Of a stretch of 5,065 nucleotides of DNA, positions 1 through 5,065 are shown in pieces. Position numbers and translations under genes: made by a program. The notes under the pieces were generated by a model. That model was given only the letters and a program-made list of their open reading frames with translations, ran no database searches and had not been told where the DNA came from. This stretch comes from JBNKDD01 sp050288085 (lineage in GTDB: Bacteria; Chloroflexota; Anaerolineae; Aggregatilineales; UBA3940). How positions within the stretch are numbered: the first letter of the stretch is position 1; each line of letters opens with the position of its first letter. The DNA is taken from the NCBI GenBank assembly GCA_050288085.1, contig JBNKDD010000366.1, positions 1 to 5,065 of the forward strand, written 5' to 3'.

Positions 1-3000
1 TTGAACGCGATTGCCGATACGGTGCATCGTTCGCTCGATTTTCAGACTGTCGCCAACCAGGCGATGGATTCGCTCATGGAATATACCGGTGCACCTGGGG
101 CTTTTATTCTTGACCTGGACCTCAAGACCGGAAAGCTCAATATGATTTCCTCACGCGGTACAGGCGATCCGACGCAATCCCTCTCATTGATTATCAGCTT
201 AAATCAATTGGCGGCGACCAGCCAGCAGATTATTTCTACGGATGATCTAGCCAACCATGAACAGGCTGAGGGACAGGCTGCAACCGGCGGGAAGTTCAAG
301 AGTGCGGTGTGTATTCCGCTGGTGTCTCAACGGGAAACCCTGGGAACGATCACCCTGTTTTTTGAGCCAGCTTACCAACCGGCACAATATGAGCGGGAAA
401 CCCTGTTAGCTATTGGCCGGACAATTGCCCTGGCGATAGCCAATGCACACCAGGTTGCCCGGATTGAGGCGGAGGTCAAGGAGCGGCAGCGGGCGGAAGA
501 GGCCGAACGGAAACAACGCGCGTTTGCCGAGGCCCTGACCGATATCACGACCACCCTGACCGGCACGCTTGACCTGGATGAGGTGCTGGATCGCATTCTG
601 GCGGATGTGGGGCAGGTTGTGTTGCATGATGCCGGGTGCATTATGCTGATCGAGGGGGAGATCGCACGGGTGGTGCGTCATCGCGGGTACCCTGGAAATA
701 TCTCAGAATTGTTGATGAACCTGCGGGTTTCCCTGGAGATACCTAATCTCAAATCTATGCTGGAAACCAGGGAACCGTGTGTCATCCCAGATGTGCAGGA
801 ATTCGACGGCTGGATTAAGTTTCATAGTGAGCGATGGCTGTATGGTAACGTATGCGCACCAATCTGCCTGGAAGATGAGGTGATCGGTTTTCTCAGCCTG
901 GATAGTGCCGCGCCGGGATTTTTCAAGCAGGCTGATGCGGATCGACTCCAGGCGTTTGCCAATCAGGCTGCGGTTGCGATGCGGAATGCTCGCCTGTATG
1001 CAAGTGAACGCAAACAACTGCGCCTGGCAAAAACGCTGCAATCGGTTGGGACTCTGTTGACTAACCAGATGAGCCTGGAAGAAGTGCTGAATCGTATCTT
1101 TGATCTCCTGGCGGAGGTTGTCCAGTACGACAGTGTTTCGGTGCAGCTATTTGACGATGACAGCCTGATCGATGTGATCATCGGGCGGGGGTTCCCCGAT
1201 ATTGAAACCTCCAGCGAGGCGGCGAAGACCATCACAGAGGAGACACTCGATAAGCGGTGGAAGACTCAGGATGTGATCGTTATCCCCGATACGACTGATG
1301 ATGATCGCTGGGTCACGTGGGAAGGATTTCCGAACACCTATATCAAATCGTGGGTGGGGGCAGCCCTGCGGGTGAAGGGGGAGTTGATCGGGACGCTCAA
1401 TGTAGACAGCGCTACCCCGAATGCCTATGACGAGAGCACCAGGGATGCCGTCGTGGCCTTTGCTAACCAGGCGGCTATTGCCATTCAGAACTCCCGCCTA
1501 TACGAGAGTGAACGCAAACAACTTCAGCTATCACAGACTCTTCAGGACGTCGGCGCATTGCTGACCAGCCAGATGAGCCTGGACGATGTGTTTGAGCGGA
1601 TCTTTGATCTGCTGGATCGCGTTCTTGATTATGACAGCGTTGGTATCCATCTGCTTGAGGGGGATAGGCTGAAGGTCATTGCGGGGCGGGGTTACCCGGA
1701 TATGGAGGCGACCAGGGAAGCGGCGGAGGCGGTTATCAGCCGAACGGTAAGAGAACGGTGGATCGAAGAGCCGGTGCTGGTTATTCCTGATACCTGGGCC
1801 GATGACCGGTGGCTGTTGGATGATGATATGCCTAACCGCTATATCCGGTCGTGGGTGGGAGCAGCTCTACGGGTGAAGGGGGAGTTGATCGGGACGCTCA
1901 ATGTAGACAGCGCTACTCCGAATGCCTATGATGAGAGCCTGGTTGATACGGTCTTAGCCTTTGCCAATCAGGCCGCCGTCGCTATTCAGAATGCCCGGCT
2001 TTTTGCCGACAGCCAGGAGCATAACCGGCAGCTGGCATTGCTCAGCGAAGTAACACGGATCGGAACCACCACCCTGGGGCTGCCTGAACTGGTTCAAATG
2101 TTAGCCGATACCGTCGCCAGCCTGATCCAGGCGGATAGCTGCTTTATTACGCTTTGGAATGAGGAGCAGCGGCGCGTTAACCTGGCGGCTGTGTATGGGC
2201 CAGTGTCCGATCAGCTTGTCGAAGTGGTGGTTGAATCGGATGAGGTGTCGCTGACCGAATCGGTGCTGGAGCGGGATCGTCCGCTGGTGATTGAAGATTT
2301 TGAATCGTACCCGTATTTCAACCGCTACCTGGCGGATCAGGGTTATCAACCGGGGGTTGTGGTTGCGCTTCCTCTCCGGGCGAATGAGCGTCATCTGGGG
2401 GCGTTAGTTCTGGGTTATGGGGAGCAATTCGCCGTCACTGATGATTATCTGGCCTGGGCGGCTCAGGTTTCGAACCTGATGGCGCTGGCGATTGATAAAG
2501 CCAAAGCTTATGCCGACCTGGAAGATCGGGTTGAGAAACGAACGGCAGAGCTACGCGGGTTGAGCATTCGCCTGTTGGAGCTGTCCCGGCTCAAGGATGA
2601 GTTCGTGTCCAATGTTTCACATGAACTGCGGACTCCGATCACGAGCATCAAGTTGTACCATTACCTGCTCAAGCAGCGCCCGGAACGATATGCTGTTTAC
2701 CTGGAACGCCTCGAACGGGAATCGGAACGGTTGGAGTTCATCGTTGAGGATTTGCTGTATCTCTCCCGGATGGAACAGGGACAACTCCCCATCAACAGCG
2801 TCACCACCGATCTGAACAAACTGATCGATATGTACTTCATTGACCGCAAACTCTTGATGGTGAAGGAAGGCCACCAGTTGGTGATTGACCTGGCGGATGA
2901 TCTGCCATTGGTGACTGTGGATCAGATGTTGATAGAGCGTGTCTTGAACATTCTGGTTGATAATGCATTGAAGTATACGCCGGAAGGGGAGCAAATCACT

Positions 3001-3264
3001 GTGAGTACCGGCTCTGATAAGGGCTGGGTTTTGCTCCGGGTTATCGATAGCGGGCCGGGTATTCCGCCGGATGATCTGCCACTCTTGTTTGAGCGTTTCT
3101 TTCGCGGTGAGGCCAGCCGCCGGGCTAACGTGCCGGGGACGGGTTTAGGGTTGTCGATTGCGAAAGAGATCATCGACCGCCATGAGGGTCAGATAGACGT
3201 GATCAGCTCACCGGGTGAAGGAACAACCTTCACCATCCGTTTGCCTGCTGCTGGCGGGTCATAA
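1..3264 (+). CDS. Multi-GAF sensor histidine kinase (five GAF domains, HisKA, HATPase_c), probably 5'-partial
   Basis: This is a soluble two-component sensor kinase. It should bind a ligand or sense a signal through its GAF domains, autophosphorylate on His and pass the phosphate to a response regulator not seen here. In the 1087 visible residues the GAF domains lie at about 1-150, 178-333, 347-500, 513-668 and 682-836, joined by helical linkers; 150-178 is a charged coiled-coil-like helix. HisKA starts near 862 with SHELRTP (phospho-acceptor H874). The ATPase shows an N box (N983, N988), a G1 box (DSGPG, D1016), an F box (FERFF, 1030-1034), a G2 box (GTGLGL, 1046-1051) and GEGTTF (1072-1077). 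All catalytic motifs are intact. There is no transmembrane segment, signal peptide or receiver domain, and no Cys-His pair of the kind that attaches bilin in phytochrome-like GAFs. The frame begins with TTG at base 1, already close to a GAF domain start, and has no visible ribosome site, so more N-terminal sequence probably lies upstream. The stop is TAA at 3262. The ligand is unknown. Confidence 0.95.
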   Translation: MNAIADTVHRSLDFQTVANQAMDSLMEYTGAPGAFILDLDLKTGKLNMISSRGTGDPTQSLSLIISLNQLAATSQQIISTDDLANHEQAEGQAATGGKFKSAVCIPLVSQRETLGTITLFFEPAYQPAQYERETLLAIGRTIALAIANAHQVARIEAEVKERQRAEEAERKQRAFAEALTDITTTLTGTLDLDEVLDRILADVGQVVLHDAGCIMLIEGEIARVVRHRGYPGNISELLMNLRVSLEIPNLKSMLETREPCVIPDVQEFDGWIKFHSERWLYGNVCAPICLEDEVIGFLSLDSAAPGFFKQADADRLQAFANQAAVAMRNARLYASERKQLRLAKTLQSVGTLLTNQMSLEEVLNRIFDLLAEVVQYDSVSVQLFDDDSLIDVIIGRGFPDIETSSEAAKTITEETLDKRWKTQDVIVIPDTTDDDRWVTWEGFPNTYIKSWVGAALRVKGELIGTLNVDSATPNAYDESTRDAVVAFANQAAIAIQNSRLYESERKQLQLSQTLQDVGALLTSQMSLDDVFERIFDLLDRVLDYDSVGIHLLEGDRLKVIAGRGYPDMEATREAAEAVISRTVRERWIEEPVLVIPDTWADDRWLLDDDMPNRYIRSWVGAALRVKGELIGTLNVDSATPNAYDESLVDTVLAFANQAAVAIQNARLFADSQEHNRQLALLSEVTRIGTTTLGLPELVQMLADTVASLIQADSCFITLWNEEQRRVNLAAVYGPVSDQLVEVVVESDEVSLTESVLERDRPLVIEDFESYPYFNRYLADQGYQPGVVVALPLRANERHLGALVLGYGEQFAVTDDYLAWAAQVSNLMALAIDKAKAYADLEDRVEKRTAELRGLSIRLLELSRLKDEFVSNVSHELRTPITSIKLYHYLLKQRPERYAVYLERLERESERLEFIVEDLLYLSRMEQGQLPINSVTTDLNKLIDMYFIDRKLLMVKEGHQLVIDLADDLPLVTVDQMLIERVLNILVDNALKYTPEGEQITVSTGSDKGWVLLRVIDSGPGIPPDDLPLLFERFFRGEASRRANVPGTGLGLSIAKEIIDRHEGQIDVISSPGEGTTFTIRLPAAGGS
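1348..1437 (+). repeat. Intragenic repeat copy 1 (end of GAF3)
   Basis: This is the first copy of a 90-base block inside the kinase gene. It encodes residues 450-479 (begins SWVGAALRVKG, ends NAYDES), which are identical to residues 617-646. The two DNA copies differ at only 5 of 90 positions, all third codon positions, and share 47 identical bases in a row (1369-1415 against 1870-1916). The offset is 501 bases, or 167 codons, which is one GAF-plus-linker unit. The N-terminal halves of the same two GAF domains are clearly more diverged. Confidence 0.9.
1849..1938 (+). repeat. Intragenic repeat copy 2 (end of GAF4)
   Basis: This is the second copy of the 90-base block, encoding residues 617-646 of the kinase. 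All five differences from copy 1 are synonymous (GGG/GGA, GCC/GCT, CTG/CTA, ACC/ACT, GAC/GAT). The shared choice of synonymous codons across the rest of the block points to recent common origin or gene conversion rather than protein-level selection alone. Confidence 0.9.
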
Positions 3265-3321
3265 GCTCCGATTGCAAATATTACAGTCGTATACCATTGA
3301 ATAGACGAGCGTATTCTGTGA

Positions 3322-3374
3322 GTCTTGCCAGTGGTACAATCCAATCGTTGGGCAAGGTCGAGTAGGTCTTGCTC
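3322..3374. promoter_or_regulatory. Three CTTGC/GCAAG elements around the promoter (possible operator)
   Basis: GTCTTGC occurs at 3322-3328 and again at 3366-3372, 44 bases apart (about four helical turns). Between them lies the inverted form, GGCAAG, at 3351-3356. CTTGCC (3324-3329) and GGCAAG (3351-3356) form a perfect 6-base inverted repeat with a 21-base gap centred at the 3' end of the candidate -10 box. This is the geometry of a possible regulator binding site, but the arms are short and chance cannot be excluded. The regulator is unknown. Confidence 0.25.
3332..3340 (+). promoter_or_regulatory. Candidate extended -10 promoter for the flippase gene
   Basis: The sequence TGGTACAAT combines a TGn extension (3332-3334) with a -10 hexamer, TACAAT (3335-3340), that matches the sigma-70 consensus at five of six positions. 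No good -35 box lies 17-18 bases upstream (TATTCT or GTATTC there), which is usual for extended -10 promoters. Transcription would start near 3347 and give a leader of about 65 bases before the ATG at 3412. The intergenic position and the direction fit. No experimental support is available from sequence alone. Confidence 0.5.
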
Positions 3375-3386
3375 CTACGATAACCT
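3350..3386 (+). promoter_or_regulatory. Leader with two competing hairpins upstream of the flippase
   Basis: Stem A pairs GGGCAAG (3350-3356) with CTTGCTC (3368-3374): seven pairs, including one G-U, with an 11-base loop. Stem B pairs GTAGG (3362-3366) with CCTAC (3374-3378) around a 7-base loop. B can be extended across an internal loop by AGGT (3355-3358) with ACCT (3383-3386). A and B share C3374 and cannot easily coexist. Neither stem is followed by a run of T, so this does not look like a rho-independent terminator for the kinase. It matches no riboswitch class that I recognise. Confidence 0.25.
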
Positions 3387-3400
3387 GGTTCTACGCTATT

Positions 3401-3404
3401 GAGG
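3401..3404 (+). promoter_or_regulatory. Ribosome binding site of the flippase gene (sets start at 3412)
   Basis: GAGG lies 7 bases before ATG 3412. An in-frame TGA at 3400-3402 overlaps this site, so translation cannot start further upstream than the TTG at 3406, which is too close to the GAGG. This fixes ATG 3412 as the likely start. Confidence 0.75.
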
Positions 3405-3411
3405 ATTGTCG

Positions 3412-5065
3412 ATGTCCCTGGTAAATAAGACACTGCGCGGCACAGCCTGGGCTTATGGATCATTGCTGGGCAGTCGATTAATCACCTTTGGTGTGAATGC
3501 CGCCCTGGTGCGTCTGCTCACCCCGCGAGACTTTGGGTTACGTGGATTGGCCCTGATCGTGATGGGCCTGTTTGAGGCTACCCAAAGCCTGGGTATTAAT
3601 GACGCACTCATTTACCAGTCGGAGGAAGTTGAGGAGACGGCCAATACCGTCTTCCTGCTCAATGTTGTAATCGGGTTGGTGCTGTCGATCCTGGTGGCCT
3701 TGTCTGCCACATGGGTCGGGCCTAACCTGAATCACCTCGATGCGCTGGTTCGCTTTCTGGGCGAAGCTAACCTCGAAGATATTCAGTCTGCGATTGGCTT
3801 GCTGCCGATCCTGGGGAGCAGCTTTTTCATCCTGTCGCTGGGGCAAACCCATCAGGCGTTACTCAGCAAGGAATTAGACTTTCGCGCCCGGTTCTGGCCT
3901 GAGATGATCTCCGCTGTTCTGCGCGGTGGTGTATCGATTGTGCTGGCGCTGATGGGCTACGGGGTGATGGCCCTGGTCTATGGTCAGGTGGTCGGGAGCG
4001 TGGTGCGTACTATCTCCAACTGGATTGTTGTTCCCTGGCGTCCGAATTTTCACTTCTACACCCGGGCTGCCCGCCGGGTGTGGCGGTTTGCTTCGGGCAT
4101 TACGATCTTCAATACGATCAGCGCCGGGTTGGATAAATTTGACGAGACGGTGATCGGGAGTTTGCTGGGTAGTTCATCGCTGGGTTTTTACACTGAGGCT
4201 AACCGCTTCCCTGAACTGCTGGTGATTAACCTGAATTATGTGATCGGGCAGGTGTTGTTCCCCGCCTATTCCAAAATGAAGGATAATGTGAAGGCTCTGG
4301 CGGCGGGGTTCCTGGCGACAACCCGTTACATGGCGATCATTGCCACGCCGATTGCCCTGGGGATCATGATCATCGCACCGGAGTTTGTGACAATCTACTT
4401 TGGCCCCGGCTGGGAACCGGCAGTCCGGCTGCTCCAGGTTTTGACCCTGACTACCCTGTGGTCAACACTGGCCTGGAGCGCAGGCGATATTTACAAGGCG
4501 ACCGGTCGGCCCGGTCTGCTCACCCAGCTGTCTCTGATCGAGGCGCTTGTCACTATCCCGCTGCTGCTGTCGGGGGCCTTTATCGACCGGATGGGTGCTA
4601 CCGGTCACCCGGCGCTGGCGGCGACGATTGGGCATAATATTGGCTACTTGTTTTCCAGCCTTCTCCGGCTGGCAGTGGTTTCACGACTACTTAAAATCGG
4701 ATTTTTCAAGATACTACGTGAATTTGTCCCGGCCTTTGTTTCCGGTGCGGTGATGATGATTGGGGTCTTTGCGGTCAGAGCGTTAATGATCGGTTCTGCG
4801 CCCCTGTTGTTGTTGATTGTGTCGGTGATTGTTGGGGCCGGGATATACCTGATTATTATATGGATGGTTGGACGGGAGAGCATTCTGACGGCTGTTCGGG
4901 CCATCCGCTCAGCACTTCAAGGAGACGACATGGAACATAAAACTAACCCGGTGGAAATTGCTGAACCGGTGGCGATTTCCTGTCGTATTATGACGGATGC
5001 CGGACGGATTTCTGAATTAAAAGCAGATTGGGATGATTTGTTGGCAAATGCCTTCAACCCTAACT
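3412..5065 (+). CDS. Wzx/WzxC-type polysaccharide flippase with in-frame C-terminal acyltransferase-like extension, 3'-partial
   Basis: This is an inner-membrane flippase of the MOP superfamily (polysaccharide transporter, WzxC/TuaB-like group). Such proteins move lipid-linked sugar units across the cytoplasmic membrane for exopolysaccharide or surface-glycan assembly. At least 551 codons are open with no stop before the window edge. Family signatures include RLLTPRDFGL (34-43), VEETANTVF (73-81), LSKELDFR (151-158), DKFDETVIGSLLGSSSLGFY (241-260), LFPAYSKMKD (282-291) and FGPGWEPAVRLLQVL (330-344). Hydrophobic stretches give about 14 helices, near 12-32, 44-62, 79-103, 125-147, 165-183, 186-206, 226-250, 268-288, 303-327, 338-360, 368-388, 399-423, 436-458 and 462-485. 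The loop between helices 3 and 4 (about 104-124) looks longer than usual. Family members are usually about 480-510 residues, so the flippase ends near 503. The frame then continues into a soluble segment starting at Met507 that resembles a FemAB/CelD-type acyltransferase. Even topology would place that segment in the cytoplasm. The flippase call is firm, but whether the extension is a true fusion is open. Confidence 0.9.
   Translation, partial: MSLVNKTLRGTAWAYGSLLGSRLITFGVNAALVRLLTPRDFGLRGLALIVMGLFEATQSLGINDALIYQSEEVEETANTVFLLNVVIGLVLSILVALSATWVGPNLNHLDALVRFLGEANLEDIQSAIGLLPILGSSFFILSLGQTHQALLSKELDFRARFWPEMISAVLRGGVSIVLALMGYGVMALVYGQVVGSVVRTISNWIVVPWRPNFHFYTRAARRVWRFASGITIFNTISAGLDKFDETVIGSLLGSSSLGFYTEANRFPELLVINLNYVIGQVLFPAYSKMKDNVKALAAGFLATTRYMAIIATPIALGIMIIAPEFVTIYFGPGWEPAVRLLQVLTLTTLWSTLAWSAGDIYKATGRPGLLTQLSLIEALVTIPLLLSGAFIDRMGATGHPALAATIGHNIGYLFSSLLRLAVVSRLLKIGFFKILREFVPAFVSGAVMMIGVFAVRALMIGSAPLLLLIVSVIVGAGIYLIIIWMVGRESILTAVRAIRSALQGDDMEHKTNPVEIAEPVAISCRIMTDAGRISELKADWDDLLANAFNPN
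4919..4924 (+). promoter_or_regulatory. Strong Shine-Dalgarno site inside the frame, before ATG 4930
   Basis: AAGGAG is followed by 5 bases and then ATG at 4930-4932. This is a better ribosome site than the one before the flippase itself. It sits where the flippase part ends and a new soluble segment begins, so it probably serves, or once served, as the start of a second product. The ATG is in the flippase frame (506 codons after 3412), with no stop codon between. Confidence 0.65.
4930..5065 (+). other. C-terminal segment or separate gene start: possible FemAB/CelD-like (BioF2-type GNAT) acyltransferase, 3'-partial
   Basis: Forty-five codons are visible from ATG 4930 to the window edge. The segment is hydrophilic, unlike the membrane protein before it. 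After a short variable leader it reads CRIMTDAGRISELKADWDDL, followed by LANAFNPN. A pattern of a short beta strand, a helix with a conserved W and L, then a loop is how proteins of the CelD/BioF2-like acetyltransferase group (Acetyltransf_6, FemAB-related) commonly begin. Those proteins are often found in exopolysaccharide clusters, where they may acylate sugars or transfer aminoacyl groups. Too little is visible to reach the catalytic core, so the family call is an inference from the N-terminal pattern and the context. It is listed as part of the 3412 frame, but the Shine-Dalgarno site at 4919 makes independent translation likely. Confidence 0.4.

Noticed and set aside
703..1041. Minus-strand open frame of 112 codons opposite GAF2
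   Set aside because: It is a shadow of the kinase gene, with no recognisable family and no independent promoter evidence.
2617..2994. Minus-strand open frame of 125 codons opposite the HisKA/ATPase region
   Set aside because: It lies entirely opposite well-supported kinase coding sequence with intact motifs. The predicted peptide has no recognisable domain.
3272..3300. TTGCAA (3272-3277) with TATACC (3290-3295) as an alternative promoter
   Set aside because: The spacer is only 12 bases and the -10 match is weak. The extended -10 at 3332-3340 is a better candidate.
3265..3411. Rho-independent terminator after the kinase gene
   Set aside because: The only stems found (3350-3378) are short, lie close to the next gene and lack a following T run. 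I see no terminator.
3281..3463. Minus-strand open frame of 60 codons across the intergenic region
   Set aside because: It overlaps the flippase start, ribosome site and candidate promoter, and shows no recognisable features, so it is unlikely to be a gene.
3538..3852. Minus-strand open frame of 104 codons opposite the flippase
   Set aside because: It is rich in Gln, Arg and His, as expected from reading the opposite strand of a membrane-protein gene. The + strand frame has clear family motifs here.
4547..4753. Plus-strand open frame of 68 codons in another frame inside the flippase
   Set aside because: The flippase frame is continuous here with good membrane segments, so this is an out-of-frame shadow.
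1..5065. CRISPR array, tRNA, rRNA, insertion sequence or phage attachment site
   Set aside because: No regularly spaced short repeats, cloverleaf sequence, rRNA motifs, transposase frame or terminal inverted repeats were seen. The only substantial repeats are the intragenic GAF copies.

Overview
The window looks like a piece of a bacterial chromosome that probably belongs to the Chloroflexota (filamentous Chloroflexus/Roseiflexus relatives or Anaerolineae). This is an inference from three things: a soluble histidine kinase built from a long row of GAF domains, a style common in that phylum; moderate-to-high GC content; and an extended -10 type promoter. No rRNA or other phylogenetic marker is present, so the assignment is tentative. 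Both genes are on the + strand and fill almost the whole window.

Layout: (1) Bases 1-3264 encode a multi-GAF sensor histidine kinase (five GAF domains, then HisKA and HATPase_c). The frame is open at the left edge, so the true start may lie upstream. (2) Bases 3265-3411 are a 147-base intergenic region. It holds a plausible extended -10 promoter, three CTTGC/GCAAG elements around it, two competing short hairpins and a Shine-Dalgarno site. I see no convincing terminator for the kinase. (3) From 3412 to the right edge (5065) there is one uninterrupted frame. Its first ~500 codons are a 14-helix Wzx/WzxC-type polysaccharide flippase of the MOP superfamily. It then runs without a stop codon into the start of what resembles an acyltransferase of the FemAB/CelD (BioF2-like GNAT) type.

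The most interesting point is the 3412-5065 junction. The flippase reaches a natural family length near codon 503. A textbook Shine-Dalgarno sequence (AAGGAG, 5-base spacing) and an ATG at 4930 follow in the SAME frame, with no stop between. This is either a real flippase-acyltransferase fusion that also carries an internal start (two products from one frame), or two adjacent genes whose separating stop was lost by mutation or sequence error. The second notable point is that two of the kinase's GAF domains share a 30-residue identical block that is also 85/90 identical in DNA, which suggests recent duplication or gene conversion.

Working together: the flippase and the acyltransferase-like segment fit an exopolysaccharide or surface-glycan export locus. 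The kinase upstream could be the regulator of that locus, but no response regulator is in view and the flippase seems to have its own promoter, so the link is only positional.
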